Source of the DNA: Ensifer adhaerens
GTDB lineage: Bacteria; Pseudomonadota; Alphaproteobacteria; Rhizobiales; Rhizobiaceae
NCBI RefSeq assembly: GCF_028993555.1
Contig: NZ_CP118610.1
Span: forward strand, 2,480,001 to 2,544,000
Reading direction: 5' to 3'
Length of the DNA stretch: 64,000 nucleotides
Under the pieces are notes generated by a model. That model was not told the origin of the DNA. It made no database searches and saw only the letters and a program-made list of their open reading frames with translations. Shown piece by piece: positions 16,081 through 24,768 of this stretch. Numbering within the stretch: the stretch's first letter is position 1; the number at the start of each line of letters is the position of its first letter. The position numbers were made by a program, and so were the translations under genes.

Positions 16081-17195
16081 TGATGGAAAGCGGACCGCTC
16101 ACTGGTCCGGTTTCGACGGATGGAACCGCGGGTGCAACACACCCGCGGTCTGCCGAACTTTCCGGAGTACCAGCAAAACCCAACCCTGCCGCCAGCCAAA
16201 GCGAAATCGGTGGCACCTTCTGGCGGCGCTTCACCTTCCGTCGCCCTCTCGCGGCGCTGATCCTGCAGCGCCTCGGCTTGAGCGTCGGCCTTCTCTTTGC
16301 CGTATCTCTGATGATCTTTGGCGGCATCGAGGCGCTGCCGGGCGACTTCGCCACCACGTATCTTGGCCAGTCGGCAACGCCGCAGGCGGTTGAAAACATC
16401 CGCAAGGATCTCGGCCTCGACAAGCCCTGGACCGAGCGCTACCTCTCCTGGCTCGGCGGCGCCGTTCAGGGCGATTTCGGCACCTCCTGGGCCAGCAAGA
16501 ACTCGGTCGGCGAGCAGATCAGCAAGCGGCTCGGAAACTCGCTGTTCCTCGCCTTCTTCGCGGCCTTCGTGTCTGTACCGCTCGCCGTCGGCCTCGGCAT
16601 GCTGGCGGTGCAGTTCCGCAACCGGCTGCCCGACAAGATCATCAACGTCGTCTCGCTTGCGGCCATATCCCTGCCCGAGTTCTTCGTCGGCTATCTGCTG
16701 ATCATGTTCTTCGCGGTCAAATACGGCGTCGCGACCTTCCCCGCGACCGTCTATGACAGCATGAGCTTCACCGAGCGGCTCTCGGCGATCGCGCTACCTG
16801 TCGCAACGCTCGTTCTCGTCGTTCTCGCCCATATGATGCGCATGACCCGGGCTGCGATCCTCAACGTCATGTCCTCGGCCTATGTCGAGACGGCGGAGTT
16901 GAAGGGCCTCGGCATGTTCCGCATCATCGCGCGCCATGCGGCTCCCAACGCCGTGGCGCCGGTCATCAACGTCATTGCGCTCAACCTTGCCTATCTCGTC
17001 GTCGGCGTCGTCGTTGTCGAGGTGGTCTTCGTCTATCCCGGCATGGGGCAATACATGGTGGATGCGGTGACCGTGCGTGACATGCCGGTCGTTCAGGCCT
17101 GCGGCCTGATCTTTGCCGCCTTTTACATCTTCCTGAACATGGCGGCCGACATTCTCGCGATCATCGCCAACCCGAGACTGAGGCATCCGCGATGA
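16077..17195 (+). CDS. ABC transporter permease, DppB type
   Basis: A 372-residue inner-membrane permease with about six membrane segments. The first is LILQRLGLSVGLLFAVSLMIFGG (about 61-83). The conserved cytoplasmic EAA-like loop YVETAELKGLGMFRIIARHAAPN near 265 contacts the ATPase. The start overlaps the SBP stop (ATGA). About 60 polar Pro/Ser/Thr-rich residues precede the first membrane helix, longer than usual for DppB; several adjacent Met codons (MMM) make the exact start uncertain. It pairs with the DppC-type protein that overlaps its 3' end. Confidence 0.9.
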   Translation: MMMESGPLTGPVSTDGTAGATHPRSAELSGVPAKPNPAASQSEIGGTFWRRFTFRRPLAALILQRLGLSVGLLFAVSLMIFGGIEALPGDFATTYLGQSATPQAVENIRKDLGLDKPWTERYLSWLGGAVQGDFGTSWASKNSVGEQISKRLGNSLFLAFFAAFVSVPLAVGLGMLAVQFRNRLPDKIINVVSLAAISLPEFFVGYLLIMFFAVKYGVATFPATVYDSMSFTERLSAIALPVATLVLVVLAHMMRMTRAAILNVMSSAYVETAELKGLGMFRIIARHAAPNAVAPVINVIALNLAYLVVGVVVVEVVFVYPGMGQYMVDAVTVRDMPVVQACGLIFAAFYIFLNMAADILAIIANPRLRHPR

Positions 17196-18019
17196 ACCTG
17201 AGATCCATCCCCTTCAGCGCCTGGATCGGCATCGCCGGCATCGCGATTGCGATCTTCTGCGCCGTCTTTGCACCCGTCATCGCCCCCTTCGGCGAACGCG
17301 ACGTCGTCGGCGACGTCTGGCTTCCGGCCGGCGGCGACTTTCTGCTCGGCACCGACAATCTCGGCCGCGACCTGCTCTCGCGTCTGATCTATGGCGCCCG
17401 TACCACGATCTTCGTGGCGCTGGCGGCAACCGTGCTCTCCTTCTCGCTGGGCATGCTCCTGAGCTTCACGGCGGCCGTCGTCGGCGGCTTCACCGACCAG
17501 CTTTTCTCCCGCTTCAACGACCTGATGATGGCGATCCCGACACTGATCTTCGCCCTCGTCGTTCTCGCCGTGCTGCCGCAGCATCTGTGGATCCTGATCC
17601 TGGTGATGGCGGTGCTCGACAGTACCCGCGTCTTCCGCATCGGCCGCGCCGTTGCGCTCGATGTCGCGGTCATGGAGTTCGTCGAAGCGGCACGGCTGCG
17701 CGGCGAAGGTTCGCTCTGGATCATCTTCCGCGAGATCCTGCCGAACACGCTGTCGCCGCTCTTGGCCGAGTTCGGCCTGCGCTTCGCCTTCTCGATCCTG
17801 TTCCTCTCCACCCTCTCCTTCCTCGGCCTCGGCATCCAGCCGCCGGCAGCGGACTGGGGCGGCATGGTCAAGGACAACAAGGACGGCATCATCTTCGGTA
17901 TCTCGGCAGCGCTCATCCCGGGGGCCGCGATCGCCACACTCGCGATCTGCGTCAACCTGGTGGTCGACTGGCTGATGAAGAGAACCTCCAGCCTCAAGGG
18001 AGGACGCGGCGATGCCTGA
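17192..18019 (+). CDS. ABC transporter permease, DppC type
   Basis: A 275-residue permease with the characteristic periplasmic segment LLGTDNLGRDLLSRLIYGAR (about 49-68) after the first helix, and the coupling loop FVEAARLRGEGSLWIIFREILPN (about 163-185). It ends with LSTLSFLGLGIQPPAADWGGM, a typical DppC C-terminal signature. It overlaps the upstream permease by 4 bp and the downstream ATPase by 8 bp, so the four transporter genes form one tightly coupled operon. Confidence 0.92.
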   Translation: MNLRSIPFSAWIGIAGIAIAIFCAVFAPVIAPFGERDVVGDVWLPAGGDFLLGTDNLGRDLLSRLIYGARTTIFVALAATVLSFSLGMLLSFTAAVVGGFTDQLFSRFNDLMMAIPTLIFALVVLAVLPQHLWILILVMAVLDSTRVFRIGRAVALDVAVMEFVEAARLRGEGSLWIIFREILPNTLSPLLAEFGLRFAFSILFLSTLSFLGLGIQPPAADWGGMVKDNKDGIIFGISAALIPGAAIATLAICVNLVVDWLMKRTSSLKGGRGDA

Positions 18020-19643
18020 GATGCTCTCCGTCAAGAACCTCAAGATCGAAGCGACCAGCTATCCGCCGGGCGAGCCGCCCAAGGTCGTCACCCTCGTCGA
18101 GGGCGTCTCCTTCGACGTTGAGAAGGGCAAGGTGCTCGGGCTTATCGGCGAGTCCGGCGCTGGCAAGTCGACCATCGGGCTTTCGGCGCTCGCTTACGGC
18201 CGCGGCGGCGTGCGCATCACCGGCGGCAAGGTCCTGCTCGACGGCAAGGACATCCTGACGCTCGACAGGAACGGCATCCGCTCCATCCGCGGCGCCCGTG
18301 TCTGCTACGTCGCACAGTCGGCGGCCGCCGCCTTCAACCCGGCCCACAGGCTCGGCGACCAGGTGATCGAGGCGTCGCTCCGCCACGGCATCATGAGCCG
18401 CGAGGAGGCAAAGAAGCGGGCGCTCTATCTCTTCCGAGTGCTGGGTTTGCCCAATCCCGAAACCTTCGGCGAGCGCTATCCGCATCAGGTCTCCGGCGGC
18501 CAGCTGCAGCGTGCCATGACCGCCATGGCGCTCTGCCCCAATCCGGAGCTGATCGTCTTCGACGAGCCGACGACCGCACTCGATGTGACGACCCAGATCG
18601 ACGTACTGGCCGCAATCAAGCATGCGATCGAGGAGACGCATACGGCGGCACTCTACATCACCCATGATCTCGCGGTCGTCGCCCAGATTTCCGACGACAT
18701 CATGGTGTTGCGCCACGGCAAGACAGTGGAATACGGCAGCACCCAGCAGATCATCGAGGCGCCGCGGGAAGATTACACCCGCGCGCTCGTCAGCGTGCGT
18801 CAGACCAAGCGTGATGAAGCGCCTGATCAGACCGGGACGCAGCTGAAGATCGAACATATCAGCGCCGGCTACGCCAATGGCTTCAAGGTGCTGCACGACG
18901 TTTCGATGCATCTACCGAAGGGGCAGACCCTGGCGATCGTCGGCGAAAGCGGCTCGGGCAAGTCCACCCTTGCCCGCGTCATCACCGGCCTTTTGCCGCC
19001 GACCGAGGGCCGCATCACCTTCGAGGGCAAGGAACTGCCGCGCGCCCTGAAGGGCCGCAGCAATGACGAGCTGCGCCGCATCCAGATGATCTACCAGATG
19101 GCGGATACCGCGATGAACCCGCGCCAGACGGTGCGCGACATCGTCGGCCGGCCGCTCTCCTTCTACTTCGGCCTGCACGGCCAGAAGAAGACGGAGCGGG
19201 TGAACGAGCTCCTGGACCAAATCGAGATGGGCAGCCGCTTCCTCGATCGCTATCCGGCCGAACTTTCCGGCGGGCAGAAGCAGCGCGTGGCGATCGCACG
19301 CGCCTTGGCGGCCAAGCCCGAGCTGATCCTATGCGACGAGCCGACCTCGGCGCTCGATCCGTTGGTGGCCGAAGGCATCCTGAATCTGCTTTTGAAGCTT
19401 CAGGAGGAAACCGCTGTTTCCTATGTCTTTATCACCCACGACATCGCCATCGTCCGTGCGATCGCCGACAGCGTAGCGGTCATGCACCGCGGCCGCCTCG
19501 TGCGCTTCGGGCCGAAGTCGAAGGTGCTGTCGCCGCCCTTCGACGATTATACCGACCTCCTGTTGAAGTCGGTACCGGAGATGGAGATCGGTTGGCTGGA
19601 GCGTGTCCTGAAGACGCGAAGGATGGAGAGCGCCGGAAACTAA
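18012..19643 (+). CDS. ABC transporter ATPase, fused DppD-DppF tandem
   Basis: A 543-residue protein with two complete nucleotide-binding domains. The first has Walker A GESGAGKS (47-54), signature SGGQLQRAM and Walker B LIVFDEPT. The second has Walker A GESGSGKS near 313, signature LSGGQKQRVAIARALAA and Walker B LILCDEPTSALD. Peptide-type importers often have two separate subunits; here they are one polypeptide, as in GsiA-like systems. It energises the two permeases upstream. Confidence 0.93.
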   Translation: MPEMLSVKNLKIEATSYPPGEPPKVVTLVEGVSFDVEKGKVLGLIGESGAGKSTIGLSALAYGRGGVRITGGKVLLDGKDILTLDRNGIRSIRGARVCYVAQSAAAAFNPAHRLGDQVIEASLRHGIMSREEAKKRALYLFRVLGLPNPETFGERYPHQVSGGQLQRAMTAMALCPNPELIVFDEPTTALDVTTQIDVLAAIKHAIEETHTAALYITHDLAVVAQISDDIMVLRHGKTVEYGSTQQIIEAPREDYTRALVSVRQTKRDEAPDQTGTQLKIEHISAGYANGFKVLHDVSMHLPKGQTLAIVGESGSGKSTLARVITGLLPPTEGRITFEGKELPRALKGRSNDELRRIQMIYQMADTAMNPRQTVRDIVGRPLSFYFGLHGQKKTERVNELLDQIEMGSRFLDRYPAELSGGQKQRVAIARALAAKPELILCDEPTSALDPLVAEGILNLLLKLQEETAVSYVFITHDIAIVRAIADSVAVMHRGRLVRFGPKSKVLSPPFDDYTDLLLKSVPEMEIGWLERVLKTRRMESAGN

Positions 19644-19690
19644 GGGCGCCGAGGAAAATGCGCGTCGCCCGTTACAGGGCGAGATCGGAA

Positions 19691-19724
19691 GGGAAGCCGA
19701 CCGTGTATGGGCGATCGGCTTCCC
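19691..19724. terminator. Stem-loop after the ABC operon
   Basis: A perfect 10-bp inverted repeat (GGGAAGCCGA / TCGGCTTCCC) with a 14-bp loop lies between the convergent ABC ATPase and DUF1127 genes. There is no T-run on either side, so it could be a transcript-end stabilising hairpin rather than a classical terminator. Confidence 0.5.
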
Positions 19725-19782
19725 TGCCCCCAATGCCGCGTCAGGACGCGACCGGCGCATTCACGCTTCGCGTGAGCTCGCG

Positions 19783-20040
19783 TCAATGCTCCCAGAAATG
19801 CTTCTTCACCTCGCTATCGACCTGCTTTTCGGTCAGGCCGATATCATCGATCAGCTCCGGCGCATCGACCGCCATATGGGCAAGCTGGTCGCGGTAGTGC
19901 TGGCGATCGTCCCACATGGCAAACAGACGCTTTGGATGAAACCACCTGGTGATGCGGCCATCGCCGGGCTCGGACGTCTGTTCGACGTCCTCGGATACGG
20001 CGTGGTAGAAGTCGGACATGCCTGACAGTAGCTTGCTCAT
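19783..20040 (-). CDS. Small DUF1127-like protein
   Basis: An 85-residue protein with GGGAGGA 5 bp before its ATG. The central WDDRQHYRDQLAHMAVDAPELIDDIGLTEKQVDSEVKKHFW segment follows the DUF1127 pattern (a Trp/Arg start, regular L-x3-L spacing, DIGLT). Short DUF1127 proteins in rhizobia have roles in phosphate and carbon metabolism and RNA turnover, but the family function varies. The gene is divergent from the LuxR-TPR regulator and convergent with the ABC operon. Confidence 0.75.
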   Translation of the reverse strand: MSKLLSGMSDFYHAVSEDVEQTSEPGDGRITRWFHPKRLFAMWDDRQHYRDQLAHMAVDAPELIDDIGLTEKQVDSEVKKHFWEH

Positions 20041-20099
20041 GGTCGTCCTCCCACGTGATGTTCAGCGCAAACTCTAGCCTCATAGGGCTATGCGGCAAT

Positions 20100-20111
20100 C
20101 GCACATGTGCG
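20100..20111. promoter_or_regulatory. 12-bp perfect palindrome CGCACATGTGCG between divergent genes
   Basis: This palindrome sits in the 148-bp gap between the DUF1127 gene and the LuxR-TPR gene and could be an operator for either. A nearby AGCC-N5-GGCT dyad is weaker. The assignment is by position only. Confidence 0.3.
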
Positions 20112-20188
20112 GTGTTTTGCGTCCAGCATTTGTAGTATTTTGCTTAAGCCGCAGCAGAACGAACAGCTGGAACGACAAGGAGGCAGGT

Positions 20189-21619
20189 ATGGCCCGCATC
20201 CTGACGCGTCGCTTTGTGCCTGCGGTCCTGTCGGATCGCGAGCGCGCGGTCGCCGAGCGCTTTGCTGCCGGCCTGACCTATCGCCAGATCGGCGAAGCGC
20301 TCTGCATCGCGCCATCGACGGTGCGTAGCCACCTTGCGACGATCTATGGCAAGCTCGGCGTTCGCAACAAGATCGAGCTGGCGTCGGAGATAGCGGGGCC
20401 ACCGGAGGGAACGATCGAGGCGGCGGCCGAGCAAGGACCACCGGTCCTCGCCCTGTTCCCGATCGAAAGCCTCAACGAGGAGCAGCGCTGGAACCGGTTT
20501 GCCGACGGCCTGTCATCGGATATCTGCGTCGATCTTGCGCGTTACGCGGATGTGCCCGTCGTCGCCTTCCACACCATGAAGCAGTTGGGCAACCGTGCGG
20601 AGAGCTACGACGACCATGTCCAGGCCGTCGGCGCGACCTATGCGGTGACCGGCCAAGTGCGCGCCGACGAGCGACAGGTGCGGCTGACGATCCAGCTCTC
20701 GGAAACGCGCTCCGGCATGACGCTCTGGAGTGAGCGCTACGACCGGCCGATCGGTGACATACTCGCGCTTCAGGACGATTTGACGGAGGGCGTCGTCAAC
20801 GCGCTGGCGGGCTGCTTCGGCAGGCTTGCCGCCCTTGGACGCAATGCGAGCCGCAAGAAGGCGCCCTCGAGCCTGCACTCCTACGATTATTACCTTCTCG
20901 GGGTCGAAGAGCTCAACCGGTTCAGCCCGGAGGGAAACGCCGCGGCGATCCGCCTCCTCAGGCGGTCGCTGGAATTGGACCCCGCACGGGTAAGGGCCTG
21001 GACCGAACTGGCCTATGCCCACGCCGTCCAGGCGTGCAACGGCTATGGCAGCGATCTTGATACGACCATCGGGAACTGGCGATCGGCGATCGAACAGGCC
21101 ATCAGGCTCGATCCGACGAACCCGTTCGCCCACACCTGCCTTGGCGATCTCAAGGCCTGCATGGGTGATCTCAAGGGTGCGGCCGACGCCCAAGATGTCG
21201 CCTTCCGGCACGGCAAGCACAATGCCGACACGCTGGCGCTGCTCGCCGGAAGCAAGGCTTTGGTGGCCGGAGATCCGGACGAAGCACTATCGCTGATCGA
21301 AAAGGCGATGTCCCTCAATCCCCTGGCGCCGCCCTGGTACTACGGCATGCTCGGCCGCACCCTGTTCGTCGCCGGACGCCATGCGGAGAGCCTGTCGGCG
21401 CTGGGACGCAGTTCGCAGGAAGCGCCGAACACCCTCATGTTCCAGGCGATGGCCCAGGCGTTTGTCGGACAATCATCCGAAGCGGCAAGCACCGCGCTGA
21501 GGCTTAAGACCGAGTTTCCGCTTTTCTCGGTCGAACGCTTCATCGCCGGCTACCCGGTCACCAACCCTCCGGCCCTGCGGGCGGTGCAGGAAGGATCCCG
21601 GCTGGCAATGTTCGACTAG
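20189..21619 (+). CDS. LuxR-type HTH regulator with TolB-like and TPR domains
   Basis: The start at 20189 is preceded by AAGGAGG 5 bp away, which rejects the longer frame from 20090. The 476-residue product begins with a GerE/LuxR HTH (LSDRERAVAERFAAGLTYRQIGEALCIAPSTVRSHLATIYGKLGV, about 14-58). A TolB/adenylate-cyclase-associated segment follows (LALFPIESL, FADGLSSDICVDLARY, YAVTGQVRADERQVRLTIQLSETRSG), then TPR repeats from about 245 to the end. Such proteins are cytoplasmic regulators that sense partners through the TPR domain. It lacks a cyclase domain. The target is unknown; it stands alone. Confidence 0.8.
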   Translation: MARILTRRFVPAVLSDRERAVAERFAAGLTYRQIGEALCIAPSTVRSHLATIYGKLGVRNKIELASEIAGPPEGTIEAAAEQGPPVLALFPIESLNEEQRWNRFADGLSSDICVDLARYADVPVVAFHTMKQLGNRAESYDDHVQAVGATYAVTGQVRADERQVRLTIQLSETRSGMTLWSERYDRPIGDILALQDDLTEGVVNALAGCFGRLAALGRNASRKKAPSSLHSYDYYLLGVEELNRFSPEGNAAAIRLLRRSLELDPARVRAWTELAYAHAVQACNGYGSDLDTTIGNWRSAIEQAIRLDPTNPFAHTCLGDLKACMGDLKGAADAQDVAFRHGKHNADTLALLAGSKALVAGDPDEALSLIEKAMSLNPLAPPWYYGMLGRTLFVAGRHAESLSALGRSSQEAPNTLMFQAMAQAFVGQSSEAASTALRLKTEFPLFSVERFIAGYPVTNPPALRAVQEGSRLAMFD

Positions 21620-21676
21620 GCGGCAGACAACGTGGAGCACGCGGCCGAGCGGCCTCGGCAGAACTGTGGGCAGTAC

Positions 21677-22018
21677 CTACTTCTGTCGGCAGTCGACGTC
21701 GCCCACCCTCTGCGCCGCCTCACCTTCAAAGGTCACCGTCGCCTCGGCCTTCGCCACGCAATCGCCCTTGGCGCCGCTGCCGGCACGGAAATGCACGACG
21801 GGCTGGCCCTCGATCATGATGCTTGGCACCACCTCGTAAAGTTCAGGCGGGCAATTGGCGACGTCGGAGAGCCTGAGCGCCGGCTGGCCGCCGATCATGA
21901 CGCTGGAGGCGCCCGAAAGCGCGCAGGACGGGATCGGCGCCCACGCCTCGTCAGCCATCACGGACGGAGCCGGCACGGCAAACCAAAGGCAGGCGGTGAC
22001 GGCCGCTACAGCTTTCAT
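21677..22018 (-). CDS. Exported PAAR-like small protein
   Basis: A 113-residue protein with a Sec signal peptide (MKAVAAVTACLWFAVPAPSVMADE). The mature part shows PAAR-like repeats: SSVMIGGQPALRLSDVANCP and PSIMIEGQPVVHFRAGSG, with four Cys residues that could form disulfides. PAAR proteins usually cap type VI secretion spikes and have no signal peptide. This one is predicted periplasmic and has no T6SS or toxin gene beside it, so its function is unknown. It is convergent with the LuxR-TPR gene. Confidence 0.65.
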   Translation of the reverse strand: MKAVAAVTACLWFAVPAPSVMADEAWAPIPSCALSGASSVMIGGQPALRLSDVANCPPELYEVVPSIMIEGQPVVHFRAGSGAKGDCVAKAEATVTFEGEAAQRVGDVDCRQK

Positions 22019-22076
22019 GACCTCTTCTCCAATTGTCCCCTTGCCGGTGCAACCATCGCACGGCCGCGCCCCCGCC

Positions 22077-22889
22077 TCAATATTCGCTCGGCACGGTCAA
22101 AAGCTCGGCACCGGGCGCATCGAGGAAAGCGCGGACCGTCTGCGGCATATGACGTGAGGCGAAGGACAGCACACCGCAGCGCGAGAGCATCTGGCGCAGG
22201 TCCGGCTGGGCCCCAAGAGATCGCCAGATCATCCGGGACGCATAGGGCAGGTTCTCCTTGCGCCAGGAGACACCCATGGTGGTGCCGCGCAGATAGACGC
22301 GCTGGTGCACCTCGAACGGCAAAAGGATCGTCTGCGCCAGCATCGGTTCGCGCCCGATGCTGCGCTCGGCGACGAAGATGCGGTTTCGCCAGAAGGTGAC
22401 GAGACCGACATATTTCGAAAACTGCTGGATCTCGTTGGCAGGGTCGCGGATGCGCTCGATGGATTTGACCCGGATCGAGCCTGCCTCCTCGTAGATCCGG
22501 GCGCAGGAGCACACGACCAGCCCCGGCCAGGAGAGCGAAACATGGTAAGTCTGATAGTAGCCGATATGGCGCCTCAAGCCCGCGATGTCGCCGGGGAAGC
22601 CTTCGAGCAACAGGCTGGCATCCGAGCGATCGCGGTCCGGTCGCGTCATGCGCGCCTCGAACTGTTTTGCCGGCAGCGCGAAGTCTTCTGCCGCCAGTCC
22701 GAAGAAGCGGGCGATGCGTGCGACATTGTGCGCTGACGGCCGCGCTTCGCCACCGATGTAGCGATTGAACTGCTGCCGGTTGATGCCGATCTCGCGGCAG
22801 ATCTGCGAGATCGAACGTCGTGTCGCGCAGGCGAACCTGAGGTTGGCCGAGAAGATTTCGATGTCCTGCACTGTGCTATCTGCCCTCAC
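22077..22889 (-). CDS. XRE-family (Cro/CI-type HTH) transcription regulator
   Basis: A 270-residue protein. The N-terminal HTH (RRSISQICREIGINRQQFNRYIGGEARPSAHNVARIARFFGL, about 24-65) is followed by a ligand- or partner-binding region with no domain I recognise (YYQTYHVSLSWPGLVVCSCARIYEE and onward). It is divergent from the second dipeptide-type binding protein, across a gap with 10-bp phased GCGT repeats, so it probably controls that gene and itself. Confidence 0.8.
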   Translation of the reverse strand: MRADSTVQDIEIFSANLRFACATRRSISQICREIGINRQQFNRYIGGEARPSAHNVARIARFFGLAAEDFALPAKQFEARMTRPDRDRSDASLLLEGFPGDIAGLRRHIGYYQTYHVSLSWPGLVVCSCARIYEEAGSIRVKSIERIRDPANEIQQFSKYVGLVTFWRNRIFVAERSIGREPMLAQTILLPFEVHQRVYLRGTTMGVSWRKENLPYASRMIWRSLGAQPDLRQMLSRCGVLSFASRHMPQTVRAFLDAPGAELLTVPSEY

Positions 22890-22933
22890 CCTGGCGCCAG
22901 CCGCCTTGACGCAAGCAGGCGGCGAAGGCGGCA

Positions 22934-22966
22934 GCGTAAAACCGCGTAAAAAAGCGTCAAGTCGCG
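22934..22966. promoter_or_regulatory. Phased GCG(T) repeats at 10-bp spacing
   Basis: GCGTAAA starts at 22934 and 22944, GCGTCAA at 22954 and GCGAAAT at 22964, an exact 10-bp period on one DNA face. They lie between the divergent XRE gene and the binding-protein gene, and are a candidate operator array. Confidence 0.45.
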
Positions 22967-23032
22967 AAATTGTGCACGCTCCTGCAGCCGCTAGGTTTTC
23001 CCGATAAACATTTCACCAAAGGGAACCCTAGA

Positions 23033-24637
23033 ATGACCGAATTCACGAAGCGACCCGACGGCCTTCTCGTCCCCGCGAGCATGGCTTCGACCGGCATCAG
23101 CCGGCGCGGCTTTCTGGCGGGTACCGCAGCGCTTGGCCTTGCGGCCGGCCTCGGCGCAACGCTTGGCGCAAGCGACGCGCGGGCTGAGGAGCCGAAGCGC
23201 GGCGGCCATCTAAAGCTCGGTCTCAAGGGCGGCGCCACCACCGATTCGCTCGACCCGGCCACCTATAGCGGCTCGGTCCTGTTCGTCATCGGTCATCTCT
23301 GGGGCGATACACTGGTCGAATCCGATCCGAAGACCGGTGCGCCGCTGCCGGCCCTTGCCGAATCCTGGACCCCTTCGGCGGATGCGTCCGAGTGGACCTT
23401 CAAGATCCGCAGCGATGTCAGCTTCCACGACGGCAGCAAGCTGACGGTTGCCGACGTCGTTGCCACGCTGAAGCGCCATGCGGACGAAGGCTCGAAGTCC
23501 GGCGCGCTCGGGCTGATGCGCTCGATCAAGACGATCGAGGAAAAGGCAGGGGCGCTTGTGCTGACGCTGACCGAAGGCAATGCCGACCTGCCGCTGCTTC
23601 TGACCGACTATCACCTGATCATCCAGCCAAAGGGTGGCGTCGACAATCCGGCCTCGCCCATCGGCACCGGCCCCTACAAGCTTACGAGCTACGAAGCGGG
23701 TCTGCGCTCGACCTTCGAGAAGAACGCCGACGACTGGCGCTCGGACCGCGGTTTCGTCGACAGCGTCGAGATCATCGTGATGAACGACACGACGGCGCGC
23801 ATTGCGGCGCTTTCCTCCGGTCAGGTTCACTTCATCAACAACATCGACCCGAAGACCGTGCCGCTCCTCAAGCGCGCGCCGCGCGTCGAGATCCTGCGTA
23901 CCGCCGGCAAGGGCTTCTACAGCTTCCTGATGCATTGCGACACGGCGCCCTTCGACAACAACGACCTGCGACTTGCGCTGAAATACGCGATTGACCGTCA
24001 GGCCATCCTCGACCGGGTGCTCGGCGGTTTCGGCACGCTCGGTAACGACTATCCGGTCAACGGCAACTATGCGCTTGCACCCGAAGGCATCGAGCAGCGG
24101 GCCTATGACCCAGACAAGGCCGCCTTCCACTTCAAGAAGTCGGGCTACGACCGGTCGATCCTGCTGCGAACCTCGGACGCGGCCTTCCCGGGTGCCGCCG
24201 ATGCGGCTGTTCTCTTCCAGGAAAGCGCCAAGAAGGCCGGCATCGAAATCGAAGTGCGGCGCGAGCCCGAGGACGGCTACTGGACCAACGTCTGGAACGT
24301 GCAGCCCTTCTGCGCCTCTTACTGGGGCGGCCGGCCGACGCAGGATTCGCGCTACTCGACGTCGTACCTGTCCACCGCCGAATGGAACGACACGCGCTTC
24401 AAGCGCGAGGATTTCGACAAGCTGCTGCTTCAGGCCCGCTCCGAGCTCGACGACGCAAAGCGCAAGGAGATGTACCACACCATGGCAATGACGGTGCGCG
24501 ACGAAGGCGGCCTGATCCTGCCGGTCTTCAACGATTACGTGAACGCCGCTTCGGCCTCACTCAAGGGCTTCGTCGACGACATCGGCAACGACCTTTCCAA
24601 CGGCTACGTCGGCAGCCGCGTCTGGTTCGACAGCTAG
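23033..24637 (+). CDS. ABC substrate-binding protein, dipeptide/oligopeptide family, Tat-exported (paralogue of 14491-16080)
   Basis: The ATG at 23033 follows AAAGGGAA. The 534-residue product has a twin-arginine signal (ISRRGFLAG at about 22-30) and then follows the first SBP closely over its whole length, including EPKRGGHLKLGL, LTEGNADLPLLLTDYHLIIQP, RIAALSSGQVH and DDIGNDLSNGYV. No permease or ATPase gene accompanies it; a hydrolase follows 131 bp later. It may use the importer at 16077-19643 with another ligand, or a distant one. Confidence 0.9.
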   Translation: MTEFTKRPDGLLVPASMASTGISRRGFLAGTAALGLAAGLGATLGASDARAEEPKRGGHLKLGLKGGATTDSLDPATYSGSVLFVIGHLWGDTLVESDPKTGAPLPALAESWTPSADASEWTFKIRSDVSFHDGSKLTVADVVATLKRHADEGSKSGALGLMRSIKTIEEKAGALVLTLTEGNADLPLLLTDYHLIIQPKGGVDNPASPIGTGPYKLTSYEAGLRSTFEKNADDWRSDRGFVDSVEIIVMNDTTARIAALSSGQVHFINNIDPKTVPLLKRAPRVEILRTAGKGFYSFLMHCDTAPFDNNDLRLALKYAIDRQAILDRVLGGFGTLGNDYPVNGNYALAPEGIEQRAYDPDKAAFHFKKSGYDRSILLRTSDAAFPGAADAAVLFQESAKKAGIEIEVRREPEDGYWTNVWNVQPFCASYWGGRPTQDSRYSTSYLSTAEWNDTRFKREDFDKLLLQARSELDDAKRKEMYHTMAMTVRDEGGLILPVFNDYVNAASASLKGFVDDIGNDLSNGYVGSRVWFDS

Positions 24638-24710
24638 GCAATTCCAGCGAAAGTGCCGCGCGGTTTCGTATCCGGGATCGCGAACAGCAATGGAACAACT
24701 CCAGAAAATG

Positions 24711-24732
24711 CGGGACGCGATTTTGCGTCCCG
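24711..24732. terminator. Stem-loop between SBP gene and hydrolase gene
   Basis: CGGGACGC and GCGTCCCG pair over a 6-nt GATTTT loop, and two more bases on each side can also pair. There is no following T-run. It may reduce read-through or protect the 3' end of the abundant SBP message. Confidence 0.4.
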
Positions 24733-24768
24733 TATTGCCCAAGAGAACAAAGAGATAGCTAGAACGAC

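Noticed and set aside
23210..24478. 422-residue minus-strand frame opposite the second SBP
   Set aside because: Anti-sense shadow of the SBP gene, Arg/Val-rich, with no ribosome site or motif.
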